Numbered from the stretch's first letter, positions 19,615-28,866 are shown. The stretch: DNA of 64,000 nt from Carpediemonas membranifera (GCA_019828565.1 JAHDYR010000005.1:248001-312000); one strand, 5' to 3'. Notes: a model not told the origin generated them from the letters alone. Translations and numbers: made by a program.

Positions 19615-19737
19615 CTGAAAACCCCATTTTTGACAACTATACGCTGGCTAGCGCTTTGCATACCGCGTATAGTGAAACTTTCGAAACCGCGGTTCATTGT
19701 GCCATAAAATGCACAGCCGAACCAAACCGCCACAATC

Positions 19738-19766
19738 ACGGCCGTATTCCGGCCGTGGAGGGGCAG
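19738..19766 (+). other. Hairpin plus internal polypurine tract, gypsy #2
   Basis: Hairpin ACGGCC...GGCCGT (19738-19756) followed by GGAGGGGCAG (19757-19766), same arrangement as 6869-6896. The stretch between here and 20047 holds no gene. Confidence 0.6.
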
Positions 19767-20047
19767 GGACATGTAAGATACCCTATACCTAACTTAGCGC
19801 GCGCGTTTATACAGTGGTACCACAAGATTTTTATAGATACAGATTCGAATAATAGTATCAACCATATCTTTACATAATACTGGCTAAGATCGTAGATCAA
19901 GGCCTGAAGGGCAGACATAGCCTACTCTACCGCCAATAGAGTAGACTGTTTCGATCGTACTTGGTGGCTCTCGTACGTTCGAAGCGGTTGTCACTTCACT
20001 AATCCTCATCGGCTATTGCCGACCATATATATGCGTTGCTTGAGGTC

Positions 20048-20073
20048 GTGCCTTACAGGCACTGGAGGGGCAG
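20048..20073 (+). other. Hairpin plus 3' polypurine tract, gypsy #2
   Basis: GTGCC/GGCAC hairpin (20048-20062) followed by T and GGAGGGGCAG (20064-20073), which abuts the 3' LTR. Confidence 0.8.
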
Positions 20074-20197
20074 TGCAGTGGGTCTTACCCAATGTTACAT
20101 AGGATTACCATTTCATAGATTTATATAGTATTGACCATATTCACCACATCATGGGTTTTCTTATATTAAACAATCTTTCCCTAGCCATAAGGCTACA
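20074..20197 (+). repeat. 3' LTR of gypsy #2
   Basis: 124 bp, identical to 13889-14012, followed by the GATG target duplication. Confidence 0.92.
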
Positions 20198-20198
20198 G

Positions 20199-22349
20199 AT
20201 GAACGCGAGGTGGTGGTTATGGGAAAGGCTCGGCGCCTCGGACGAGGTGGTCGGCTGGCTCCGTCACGGCGTACCTATCAAGCTAACAGGCACTCCCCCG
20301 CCACCCACGCCACAACGGCGCCTGGACCCACGGCTCACCCCAAAGCTCGACGAGATGGTCCGACTCGGCGTGATCTCACCCTGTACCAGCGGGCAACTCC
20401 GGCACAGTGCCCCGCTCTTCGCGGTTGCAAAGGGCGAGCACGATGTCCGCCCGGTACACGACCTACGCGACCTCAACGCAATCACTGCGGAGACGCGGGT
20501 CTTCCGGCTCTTCGGCCTAAAACGAGCAGTGCGCAACCTCAAGCGCAACGACTTCATGCTCAAGATCGACTTAGCCTCCGGCTACCACCAGATGGGTGTG
20601 GCTCCGACCGACTCCACGCTACTGGGGATCGTCCTCCCGAACGGGCAGGCGTACAGATACAACACACTAGGGTTCGGCTGGACCGCTGCCCCGTTCGTGT
20701 TCCAGTCTACGTCCATCCAGCTAGCAAAGATACTCGCGAACCGCTTCAACGTGACAATAGCGGTGTACCTCGACGACTTTCTCATCTCACATCGGTCACG
20801 TCGCCACCTAGCAGACGCCGCTCCCCAAATAGTCGCGCTCATGAGGTCGCTGGGAGCTATCCCAGGGCTCAACAAGTGCATCCTAACTCCCACACAACGC
20901 CTGGAGTACCTAGGAGTCACCATCAACACAGCCGCCGAGACACTGCAGATTTCCAAGGACAGAGCCGATCGCTATGCAACATCAATCGAGCAGGCCCTCA
21001 GGGCCGGCAGGATCGATGCAACCGAGTGGCAACGCCTACTAGGCCGCCTCTCGTTCTTCGCAAGTACGACACAGTTCGCCAGGCTCCAGCTCAGATCACT
21101 CCAGGCCCTACATCCCGCCCCGACGCTTCACATCTCGCAGCAGATGCGTCGCCAGCTCAACAGCTGGCTAGCGCTGCTCAGAGATCGTCCATCCAGACCC
21201 TTCGCTCAGGCCAGGGCAGACTGGGAGATCAAGGACGAACTCCAGCTCTCGGTCGCATCCGACGCGTCCTCCTTCGCGTGGGGCGCCTGCCTATTCAACG
21301 GCGACCAGGGCCGCTCGGCTCAAGGCCGCTTTCCTCCCGAGTTCCGAGACTCTCATATCGGAGTCAAGGAGCTCTACGCGATTGGCCAGGCTATCAAGCT
21401 CACCCCAACCCAGCGCACCAGGACCCAACTAGCTATCTTTTCGGACAACACCGCGGCCATCGCATGGGTCAACCGCCAGGGCTCCCCATGTCTCGCCGAC
21501 ACGGCCATTCGACTCCTGCAGGATATCTTCACCACGGCGAACACGAAGAATGTCGATATTCACTGCTTCCATATCGCAGGGCACCTCAATGTCCAGGCGG
21601 ACCGGCTGTCGAGATTCGCAAAGCTCGATTGGCACTCACCCCGCGAGGTACTCGAGACGATAATGGCCAAGTGGGGTCCGGCGGAGATAGACGTCACTGC
21701 ATCTCCGGACAAGAAGCTCGCACTGCCAGGATTCGTCAGGAAAGCTTGGTCCCTCGACGATCACGGCTTCCAGCGCTCCTGGACCGGCGCCAGGATCTAT
21801 CTGGCTCCGCCGACAGCGCTCTTGGGAGCGGCACATCGTCGTCTGGAGAAGATTCGGACGCCTCAGACCCCGACTACGTCCCCTCGGACGTGGAGGTCAG
21901 CGGCAATACTCCTCTTCCCCGATCTCAACTCACCCGAAGTCAGAGCGCTGAAACGGCTGTCCCAACACAAGATGTATCTCAGAGTCCACTCCTCGCACAT
22001 GCTCAACACGGAGCTATCCTGGACCGAGAGGCAAGGAAAGATCAGAATGATTGCGATGATCGTCAAGACCCGTTCGACGAACTCCTCCGCCACGACAGGC
22101 TATCTCACTTCCGAAACGAGTCATCGCGCCGCTCAGCGGCTGGCTGGGTCTCTAAGTTCGTCCTATCGCGACAGGCAGCCCTCTCCGACGCCGAACAACT
22201 CAGAGCATTCCTCCTCGCCGAGGGCGAGACCACTGGCCCGCAGAGTATCCACAGAAAGGGCTACTGGATCTGTCAAGCGGCTCCACTCGTCTCCAACTGG
22301 CGACCTCCGCCAGAAGCCAGGCAGATCATCAAGAGTGCGGAGAACGTAG
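20199..22349 (+). CDS. RT-RNase H, YR element D
   Basis: The start MNARWWLWERLGAS uses an ATG formed by the target duplication itself (GATG). The longer open frame upstream is LTR sequence. RT: HDLRDLNAIT, KIDLASGYHQMGV, LGFGWTAAPFVFQ, VYLDDFLIS, LGVTINT. RNase H: VASDASSFAWGA, VKELYAI, FSDNTAAIAWVN, HIAGHLNVQADRLSR. Domains end around 22130; the last 70 residues overlap the recombinase frame and look like run-on. All catalytic residues are present. Confidence 0.85.
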   Translation: MNARWWLWERLGASDEVVGWLRHGVPIKLTGTPPPPTPQRRLDPRLTPKLDEMVRLGVISPCTSGQLRHSAPLFAVAKGEHDVRPVHDLRDLNAITAETRVFRLFGLKRAVRNLKRNDFMLKIDLASGYHQMGVAPTDSTLLGIVLPNGQAYRYNTLGFGWTAAPFVFQSTSIQLAKILANRFNVTIAVYLDDFLISHRSRRHLADAAPQIVALMRSLGAIPGLNKCILTPTQRLEYLGVTINTAAETLQISKDRADRYATSIEQALRAGRIDATEWQRLLGRLSFFASTTQFARLQLRSLQALHPAPTLHISQQMRRQLNSWLALLRDRPSRPFAQARADWEIKDELQLSVASDASSFAWGACLFNGDQGRSAQGRFPPEFRDSHIGVKELYAIGQAIKLTPTQRTRTQLAIFSDNTAAIAWVNRQGSPCLADTAIRLLQDIFTTANTKNVDIHCFHIAGHLNVQADRLSRFAKLDWHSPREVLETIMAKWGPAEIDVTASPDKKLALPGFVRKAWSLDDHGFQRSWTGARIYLAPPTALLGAAHRRLEKIRTPQTPTTSPRTWRSAAILLFPDLNSPEVRALKRLSQHKMYLRVHSSHMLNTELSWTERQGKIRMIAMIVKTRSTNSSATTGYLTSETSHRAAQRLAGSLSSSYRDRQPSPTPNNSEHSSSPRARPLARRVSTERATGSVKRLHSSPTGDLRQKPGRSSRVRRT

Positions 22350-22975
22350 CATCTCTCGACGGCCTAACAGGAGGCGCACTACCGGTGACCAGAGCCCAGG
22401 TCCGCAAGGTCGTCGACAGGCGACGCTCCTCACCGAAAGCGTTCCAGGTAGCGCTGTTCGCTGCACTTACATTCATCTCAGTCAGCCGGGGAGGCGAGAT
22501 CTTCGGCCTGACGAGAGGCGACATCTCTTTCGATGAACAGGGCAACGCTATGCTCTGGTTCCCCCGCACCAAGACGGCCAAGGGCATCCATAAGCTTATT
22601 CCTAACAGGTCATGGGACCGCTTCAACCCGGCAAGAGCCCTCAAGGCCTGGGTCCCAACTGCGACGCGACACAATTCCGACTCGATCTGGCGCACGATCG
22701 GTCCATCGGGAGGTATATCACTCACGTGTCCACTTGCAGCGTCCACCCTCCGCACATGGATCCACAGCGCCTTCGGCCCGAGCGTTTCATGGCACTCCTT
22801 CCGCAAGGGGGCAGCTACTGAGCTGGCAGTGGCCAACACAAACACGGAGGTCCTCCTTTCAATGGGCACGTGGTCATCTACGAAGAGCATGCTGAGGTAC
22901 ATGGGTAACGGGGTACGCACCCATCCAGGGGTCCAGGGTCACCTGGCCTCAATTCTACTACAACCACCACTCTAA
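22067..22975 (+). CDS. Tyrosine recombinase, YR element D
   Basis: In the -1 frame relative to RT-RH. The domain starts about DPFDELLRHDRLSHFRN with no nearby ATG, so expression probably needs a -1 frameshift or a fusion. Catalytic residues: Arg in VSRGGEIFGL, HSFR in SWHSFRKGAATE, Trp in MGTWSS, Tyr in LRYMGNG. Same fold and length as C. Confidence 0.8.
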   Translation, partial: DPFDELLRHDRLSHFRNESSRRSAAGWVSKFVLSRQAALSDAEQLRAFLLAEGETTGPQSIHRKGYWICQAAPLVSNWRPPPEARQIIKSAENVASLDGLTGGALPVTRAQVRKVVDRRRSSPKAFQVALFAALTFISVSRGGEIFGLTRGDISFDEQGNAMLWFPRTKTAKGIHKLIPNRSWDRFNPARALKAWVPTATRHNSDSIWRTIGPSGGISLTCPLAASTLRTWIHSAFGPSVSWHSFRKGAATELAVANTNTEVLLSMGTWSSTKSMLRYMGNGVRTHPGVQGHLASILLQPPL

Positions 22976-23194
22976 ATCACGACGGGAGTCGTGGGGCAGT
23001 GACGATTAGCACGGTACTGACATTCTTGGACGCGAACCCACGAGGGGTTGGTCGGGGGGCCCACTTGCGTGCCTGTGGGCCAACCATTGTTAGCACGTTG
23101 CCGGCGGGATATCCCCGTTGGTTAATGAAAAGAATGTCATGAGGCTAGGATAGCTAGCCTAGGATACTCTAGCTAGCCACTCGGAAACAAAATC

Positions 23195-23265
23195 TGCATC
23201 AGCCGGGATTCGAACCCGGGTCCACACGATGGCAACGTGCGATGATACCCCTACACCACTGATGC
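23195..23265 (-). tRNA. tRNA-Gly (anticodon GCC)
   Basis: The minus strand folds as a standard cloverleaf: acceptor GCATCAG/CTGATGC, anticodon stem GCACG/CGTGT with loop TTGCCAT (GCC), T arm CCGGG-TTCGAAT-CCCGG, discriminator A, no encoded CCA. The D loop carries the usual TGGTGTAGGGGT box A and the T arm GGTTCGAATCC box B, so it has an internal Pol III promoter. Length 71 nt, no intron. It lies inside the 5' leader region of element F. Confidence 0.93.
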
Positions 23266-23371
23266 GATGGAGACGTCAGCTCCGGCGTGAGATAATGGAG
23301 CATGGGCGATGGATCTGCCTGATTCGATTTATTCGAGCCGAACGAATCGGGATCGAATCAATTACGGCCAG

Positions 23372-23803
23372 ATGGCTGAAGAAACCGAGAACAACACCGG
23401 GGACCGCACGCCTGAAGCAGAGAAGATCCCAGATCCGCAGAAGCGCATCAACGAACTAACAGGCGAGTTATTGACGCTTCGAGATTTAATGTCGCTGGAG
23501 TGGCGCCACCCGGACTCACTAGCCATGCGTAACGAGTCCGAATGGCTGCAGATGCTCTACAGGGACATCGTCCTCCACCCGAGCTGGACAACCGAGACGA
23601 TCAAGCTTCAGCTAATGCTCCGTCATGAGCTTCTCCTCATTAAGGACATCAATGGCTTTCACTACGCCGACGCAGTCAAGGACTACGTCAGAGCCCGACG
23701 TTCCAGGATCCGTGATTCCGAGAGCCTCACCGTCCTCATCGCAGAGGCCCGCTCCAGTGCCAGAGTCGCCCCCAAGAGCGATAAGCGCCCCAGAAAAAAC
23801 TAA
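23372..23803 (+). CDS. gag-like protein, YR element F
   Basis: The start is taken at MAEETENNTGDRTPEAEK because the upstream in-frame residues are leader. 143 residues with the conserved helical core (SEWLQMLYRDIVLHPSWTTETIKLQLMLRHELLLIKD) and a basic tail ending PRKN. No zinc knuckle. The last codons form A AAA AAC followed at once by TAA. Confidence 0.75.
   Translation: MAEETENNTGDRTPEAEKIPDPQKRINELTGELLTLRDLMSLEWRHPDSLAMRNESEWLQMLYRDIVLHPSWTTETIKLQLMLRHELLLIKDINGFHYADAVKDYVRARRSRIRDSESLTVLIAEARSSARVAPKSDKRPRKN
23794..23803 (+). promoter_or_regulatory. Likely -1 ribosomal frameshift site (gag to RT)
   Basis: A AAA AAC (23794-23800) is read AAA-AAC in the gag frame and is followed by TAA. 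It is the classic X XXY YYZ slippery heptamer. A -1 slip enters ...KKLIVQDHQSTEP, the open frame of RT, which has no ATG. A 6-bp hairpin (AACCCG/CGGGTT, 23844-23860) is 43 nt downstream, further than usual for a stimulator. Confidence 0.65.
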
Positions 23804-23805
23804 TT

Positions 23806-25764
23806 GTGCAAGACCATCAATCAACCGAACCACCACTCCCCACAACCCGTCGAGCGGGTTCTCTCCGCCACTCAGTGGCCGCGTGGCGGCGCTTGGGAGC
23901 GCCATCCGACGTGGTCTCTTGGGTTGGCGACGGCATACCCATCGAACTGACACAACAACCGAGCAATCCTCGAATATTCCATCTCCCAGAGAAGGACTTA
24001 GCCAAGCTCGATCCGCTGGTGCGCGAAATGCTCTCATCGGGTGCCATACACCGCGTCTCATCACCACCGAAGCTCACATGTCCTCTCTTTCCAGTCCCGA
24101 AGGGTACAGACAAATGGAGAGCAGTCCACAACCTCATACCGCTCAACAAGGTCTCCAAAGAGCGCCGTACGTTCCGCTTGTTCGGTGCCAAGAGAGCAGT
24201 TTTAAGCCTTGCGCCAGGAGACATGATGATGTCGCTAGATCTCCATGCAGGCTACCACCACGTGTCCATTCACCCATCATCGCAGTCCCTCCTAGGCTTT
24301 ATTCACCGCGGCGTCCACTATCAGTTCACAGTCCTCCCATTCGGATGGTCCGCGGCGCCATTCTACTTCCAGAAGATCATGATTACCGTAGCGAAGATTA
24401 TCAAGCGCCATTGCCGCGGTGTAGGAGTTGCCGTCTATCTGGACGACCTTCTATTCTTCGGGAAGAAGAAGGCCCTTCTGCGCGAGCGCCAGCGCCTCCT
24501 GGACATCATGAATCAGCTAGGCTTTATCATCAACCACGACAAGTCAGTCCTAGAGCCCACCACAGTCCTGACATACCTCGGCATGCGCATCGACTCAGCT
24601 GCTCGGGTCATTTCCCTAGACTCGAAGAAGCGCAGCAGATACCGCCAATTGGTCGAGAGTGCGCTGATAGAAGGCAATATGAGCAACAAGAGGTGGCAAT
24701 CCCTCATCGGGAAGCTATCCTTCGCATCTCTGTGCTTCCCCGACGGCCGCGCATGGCTGAGACCTCTTCAGACAGCCACCGAGACGGAGAAAGGCTTTAC
24801 GAAAGCCGTCCTCAAGGCCCTATCGTACTGGAAGCAACTGCTGAGCAGCGAAGATCATCCTCCCCGCTCCTTCGACTCCCTGATCAGCATGTGGGGCGCA
24901 AGCCCGGCAATCGACATCCACATCCAGTCGGACGCCTCAGAAAAGGGCTTAGCTGCCATTATCAGGGACGGCTGCAAGCAGACGATCGTATCCTCCTCCG
25001 TCTCCCCCAACAGCCCGCTCCAGAACGAGTCCATTGCGGTGAAAGAGTTCTTTGCGGCGACGAACGCCGTGGAGACGCTCCTTCCACATCTAACGGACAG
25101 GGAGATCACCGTATTCATCGACAACAGCAACGCCTGCGCCTGGTTGAACAAGCAGGGATCAACGCGAGCCCCGCCGATGATCCAGGACGCTTGTCTCACC
25201 CTCTTTTCCCGCTTGGCCGCCTGCCAGATCACACTGAGAGCCCAGCACGTCAGCGGGCACCTCAATGTCTCCGCAGATGCTCTGTCGAGATACCAGCGAC
25301 TGGAATGGCGGACACCACGAGGGATCCTCGCTGCCATACTGGAGGAGTGGGGCCCTCTCGAGGTCGACGTGACTGGTGGGAGGGACAAGGAGTTACTACT
25401 TCCCGGCTTCGTCGAGCGTTCGCTCACGCTGGCCGAGAGCGGCATGAGCTCGGAGTGGCGCAGCAAGAGAGTCTTCGCAGCACCACCATACGCCCTTCTT
25501 CCAGCCGTAGCCAACCGACTGGCCCTCATTCGCGCCTCACCAGCCTCACATCCGAGGCATACCAAGTCTGCAGTGGTCGTGGTGATGCCCGACGTCCAGT
25601 CCGAGGCGGTACGCCGCATCAAGGGCCTCTCCCCCTTCAAGAGAACGTTCAGGGTCTACGCGGAGGACATGAAGGACTCAGAGCTCCAGAACATCCTCGT
25701 GGGGGAAAAGCCGCGGCTCCTCGCCGTCTTCGTGCCGACGACGCCGCTTTCAACGCAGTACTAG
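23806..25764 (+). CDS. RT-RNase H, YR element F
   Basis: No ATG precedes the domain, so it is probably made as a gag fusion through the slip at 23794. RT: HNLIPLNKVS, SLDLHAGYHHVSI, LPFGWSAAPFYFQ, VYLDDLLFF, LGMRIDS. RNase H: IQSDASEKGLAA, VKEFFAA, FIDNSNACAWLN, HVSGHLNVSADALSR. Catalytic residues complete. It overlaps the recombinase by 28 nt. Confidence 0.85.
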   Translation: MQDHQSTEPPLPTTRRAGSLRHSVAAWRRLGAPSDVVSWVGDGIPIELTQQPSNPRIFHLPEKDLAKLDPLVREMLSSGAIHRVSSPPKLTCPLFPVPKGTDKWRAVHNLIPLNKVSKERRTFRLFGAKRAVLSLAPGDMMMSLDLHAGYHHVSIHPSSQSLLGFIHRGVHYQFTVLPFGWSAAPFYFQKIMITVAKIIKRHCRGVGVAVYLDDLLFFGKKKALLRERQRLLDIMNQLGFIINHDKSVLEPTTVLTYLGMRIDSAARVISLDSKKRSRYRQLVESALIEGNMSNKRWQSLIGKLSFASLCFPDGRAWLRPLQTATETEKGFTKAVLKALSYWKQLLSSEDHPPRSFDSLISMWGASPAIDIHIQSDASEKGLAAIIRDGCKQTIVSSSVSPNSPLQNESIAVKEFFAATNAVETLLPHLTDREITVFIDNSNACAWLNKQGSTRAPPMIQDACLTLFSRLAACQITLRAQHVSGHLNVSADALSRYQRLEWRTPRGILAAILEEWGPLEVDVTGGRDKELLLPGFVERSLTLAESGMSSEWRSKRVFAAPPYALLPAVANRLALIRASPASHPRHTKSAVVVVMPDVQSEAVRRIKGLSPFKRTFRVYAEDMKDSELQNILVGEKPRLLAVFVPTTPLSTQY

Positions 25765-26644
25765 GTCTAGACGAGCTCAAAGGCTACGTGGCAACGACCA
25801 GGCGTGACACGGCGGGTGTCGTCTCCCAGTTCCTGACCTTCCGAGAGGCCAACCCGGCATCGGACCGCGACACATTCCTGGCGTGGCTCGCTCGCGAGGC
25901 TGAGCTAGTAGGCCCAGACCGTCTGGCGCACCGGGGCTCGCTGGTGGTAAGGTTTGCACCCCTGGTATCAACGTGGGCACCCCCAGCTGCTCAAAAGGCA
26001 TTCATCACCGAAGCGAAGCGCGCTACAGTCCCCAGGCCGCAACGCAAGGTCCCAGTGCGGGCTGCACGCATCCACCGCCTGATCCCCAAACTCGCCGGCC
26101 GCGACGAGGAGTTCCACCAAGCCTTCTTATTCGGCGTCGTTGCCTACGCAACAATGTCGAGGCGCAGTGAGATCCTACCCCTCACTCCTCGGGATATCAG
26201 GGTGAAAGCAGGACTCGGCGTCTCTATCACCATCGACTCCACCAAGACAGGGCTTCGCGCAGTTAAGAAGTTCATCCCGTGGGTCGAAGGCGCGCTCAAT
26301 CCGGCAGGGATGCTCATGGCTCACCTGCAGCGCTGGTGCCAGGACAGAGACGCCACCATCTGGAAGTCCCCCAACCTCGATGGGTCGAGGCTGGACCGAG
26401 GGCCGTTGCCCCCGCTATGCTCCAAGACAAGCTGAAGCAGGTCTTTGGAGACCCAGTTGGATCCCATAGCTTCCGTCGCGGGGCCGCAGCGGACGCTGTA
26501 CTTCGCGGAATGCCCACTCCAGTGGTCATGGCCCTCGGTACTTGGAAGTCCGAGAGTTCCCTCCAGAGCTACATCGCCGAAGCGGTGCGGCTCGACCAGG
26601 AGACAGCTGTGACGAGGTGCGAATGGTTCGCGCACCTCGAATAG
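25737..26644 (+). pseudogene. Tyrosine recombinase, YR element F (one frameshift)
   Basis: -1 frame to RT-RH. The N-terminal core region (DAAFNAVLGLDELKGYVATTRR...) runs to 26400. There a three-G run breaks the frame, and the domain resumes as AVAPAMLQDKLKQVFGDPVGSHSFRRG in the 26279-26644 frame; one more G would restore it. Catalytic Arg in MSRRSEILPL, HSFR, Trp in LGTWKSE, Tyr in LQSYIAEA. Either a homopolymer sequencing error or an inactivating deletion. Confidence 0.75.
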
Positions 26645-27148
26645 CAGTCGTCTCCTTCCTTTACTCGTACGGGTACGAGTGGTCCATAAAGATTGAATGG
26701 TCACCATCGGGATGGTGTAGGCGTGCGGGCGGGAAGCCCCAGGAGAATTCATAAGTGAATGTGAGTGTCTGCCTAGTCAGACGCGGACCACTGTCCAAGA
26801 AGCGGGCAAGGGTGCCCGGACGTGCGGGAGCACTTGGGGCTTGGAGCCCCGTTTACGTTTCCCAGCCCGATGGGCGCGCATCCGTCTCGGAGGCGCCATC
26901 CTGGTGTTGGCCATCTGGTGCCTTAAAATGCGAGGCCTTAAAATGCCTCAGAATTCGCGCCAAAATGGCCAACGCCAACGAGGAGCTTATTGCGAAGATT
27001 GACAAGCAGGACAAGCTTATTAAAGCTTTAACCGCCAGAATGGCGGAGCAGGAGGAGAAGCAAGAAGATCTAAGAGTGTGATATTGTGAGAACCAAACTA
27101 AATGACGCATTCCAAAAGGATTTTTGATTCATTCAAAGGAAAGTTGGA

Positions 27149-27619
27149 ATGCCTTGTACTATATGCCGCGCAACAGGCCATCACGCCGGAACCTGCCCGC
27201 TTGTTACCCTTAAAAACAAGCTAGATGGTGGGTGTAGCATTTTTGGGACAATGCGAGACATACTGACGGCGAATGGGACAGTGAAGCGCCTTCCGGTTGA
27301 GAGAATCGCTTCATGGGCGGTTCAAGTTATCCTCGACAAGGCAGATATGACTGAGATTCCAATGGGCCTTTCGCATCGCGAATACAGCCGTTCATCATCC
27401 CAGTCATCCGGGTCCTTCATCTCTGTATCATCACCACCGGCTCTTCCAGTCGACGCAAGCTTCGTGCATGTTCCTGTGCCTACTGAAGCAGTAGCTGATC
27501 TCTATACGTGGCTACACAACAGGCGCCTGGCAGCTGGTCGCGTCAGTACTGTCTCAGCATCTCAGGCGCTGGATGCGTCTGGGTTGGACGGTACAGAGGA
27601 AGACGACGTGGAAGAATAA
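27149..27619 (+). CDS. Zinc-knuckle protein carried by the Tc1-like element
   Basis: 156 residues starting MPCTICRATGHHAGTC, a canonical CX2CX4HX4C knuckle in the first 16 residues. The middle is unremarkable; a serine-rich stretch (SSSQSSGSFISVSS) and an acidic C-terminus (GTEEDDVEE) follow. No known transposon accessory protein is recognised. It starts 48 bp inside the left inverted repeat and stops 93 bp before the far end of the transposase, convergent. A role in binding transposon nucleic acid is only a guess from the knuckle. Confidence 0.6.
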   Translation: MPCTICRATGHHAGTCPLVTLKNKLDGGCSIFGTMRDILTANGTVKRLPVERIASWAVQVILDKADMTEIPMGLSHREYSRSSSQSSGSFISVSSPPALPVDASFVHVPVPTEAVADLYTWLHNRRLAAGRVSTVSASQALDASGLDGTEEDDVEE

Positions 27620-27711
27620 ACCTTTGGTTGCACCTCTTGATCGTTTATTATCCTCAGTGTTGCCCATGGTCCGTGTATGGCGCCTTGGAGGTGATGACAT
27701 AAACTGCACGT

Positions 27712-28667
27712 TTACCAATACCCCACTTTACGGAACAATGCGGGCAAGTTGACAAGTTCTGACACGCTATCGAAGGCTTCGGTGATGTATGGCAGGGCAT
27801 CTTCGTTCCTGCCACGGTTTTTGATCACTTCTCTCTTCACACAGGCAAACACTGTCTCAATGGGGTTCAAAAAGGAGCATAGCCAGGTAGAAAGAAGAAG
27901 GTTACTCCGTACTCCTTGCTCAGTGGCTCATACAGCTCAGCGCGTCCCGTCTTATGACTCCGTGCGTTATCGAGCACCATGACCTTGTGCTGACCGCGGA
28001 TACGCTCTAAGAAGCGACGTAGAACAGTAAAGAAGTCGTCCGCGTTGTACGTTCCCTCGGTGATAGCCCGGTCTATGATCCCATTTACGCCGAGGAGGGC
28101 GCATACTGAAACGCGCTTGCCCACAACTTTCCCGCTGGCCCTGCTCACCGAGTCGCCCACGGCCATCCACCCCTTGGTTCGTGCCTGATGGGGGTCGAAG
28201 GAGGTCTCGTCTAAGAAGACAAGATCTTTGAACGCGTGCTGAGGGCGGATTACCGTGGCGTACTCGGCCCAGAACTCACCGATACGTGTGGGGTCGCTCT
28301 CATACCACATCTTGAGGCCCAGCTTGTAGTTGTAGCGGTGCTTTTTGAGCCAGCGGCGGAGGTGAGATACGGAGGGAGGGTCTTCTACCCAGCCTGCTAG
28401 GATGCCTCGAAGATCAGCAGCAGTGAACTGTCTGTCTTTATCCTCGCACCTAGCAACAGCTCGCATTATCAACTTGTCGTGCTTCATAGTCGATTTGTGT
28501 TCCCGCTTCCGCTTCTTGATCGTTCCTTGGTGCGTATAGTACAACCGTTTCCAACGTGTGACTGTTGACCGGCTTATTATGCCGAGTTGCTTCATTATAT
28601 CTTTCTCGGAGGCCCCTTGGTCCATCATAAGACCAAAACGTATTCGCGTCTCAATCCCATAGGCCAT
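27712..28667 (-). pseudogene. Tc1/mariner-like transposase (one frameshift)
   Basis: The start is taken at MAYGIETRIRFGLMMDQGAS (28667); the 16 residues upstream lie near the inverted repeat. A helix-turn-helix region (ASEKDIMKQLGIISRSTVTRWKRLYY), a second DNA-binding helical part and the DDE nuclease follow: first Asp in LVFLDETSF, second in MVLDNARSHK. After GYAPF the frame meets TGA at 27867. A -1 shift in the preceding T run gives LNPIETVF with the third acidic residue and runs to TAA at 27712. All catalytic residues exist, so a single base loss in the T run is the only visible defect. Confidence 0.8.
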
Positions 28668-28866
28668 GAGAATCAATACAATTATGACGCATGAAGTCGA
28701 GAATGAATGCGTCATTTATTCTGGCTTCGACAATATATACATATAATATATATACATATAATTACATATAATTACCCTCTACATATAATCCCCTGATCTC
28801 GATACGGTCAATGGCCGTCTCGACTCGACACAATTGGTGTCGCCATATAAAGCAGTGCACCCTTCA

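Larger units (their letters stand above)
13889..20197 (+). mobile_element. Ty3/gypsy element #2 (chromodomain type, with antisense gene)
   Basis: 6.3 kb, complete, with identical 124-bp LTRs and a GATG target duplication (13885-13888 and 20198-20201). Order: 5' LTR, palindrome at the primer-binding site, gag, pol (protease-RT-RNase H-integrase-chromodomain), convergent antisense gene, conserved motif, hairpin/internal polypurine tract, hairpin/3' polypurine tract, 3' LTR. Identical LTRs indicate recent insertion. Confidence 0.92.
13182..23139 (+). mobile_element. YR retrotransposon D, split by gypsy #2
   Basis: The leader and gag (13182-13888) are separated from RT-RH and recombinase (20198-22975) by gypsy #2 and its GATG target duplication. 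Reading across the insertion gives ...CCCGTC-GATG-AACGCG, matching the equivalent junction of element B (CCCGTCAATGAAC). The 3' tail (22976-23139) is non-coding, with the short repeat CACGACGGGAGTCGTG and a CCCCGTTGGTTAA end similar to the sequence before C. Confidence 0.8.
23140..26750 (+). mobile_element. YR retrotransposon F
   Basis: It starts with GAGGCTAGGATAGCTAGCC, like the sequence just before element C. A tRNA-Gly gene sits between this end and gag. Order: gag, RT-RNase H, recombinase. The 3' tail (26645-26760) is short and non-coding with small inverted repeats (CTCGTACGGGTACGAG). No second copy of its 5' end is found downstream. Confidence 0.75.
27101..28716 (+). mobile_element. 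Tc1/mariner-like DNA transposon with two ORFs
   Basis: 1,616 bp with terminal inverted repeats AATGACGCATTC (27101-27112 and, inverted, 28705-28716) and flanking TA dinucleotides (27099-27100, 28717-28718), the hallmark target duplication. It encodes a transposase on the minus strand and, convergent with it, a zinc-knuckle protein on the plus strand. Inserted in the 5' LTR of gypsy #3. Confidence 0.88.

Noticed and set aside
6887-20073. GGAGGGGCAG with hairpins as a ribozyme or satellite repeat.
   Set aside because: Two of four copies abut LTR starts exactly, so polypurine tract is the simpler explanation. No ribozyme core is seen.
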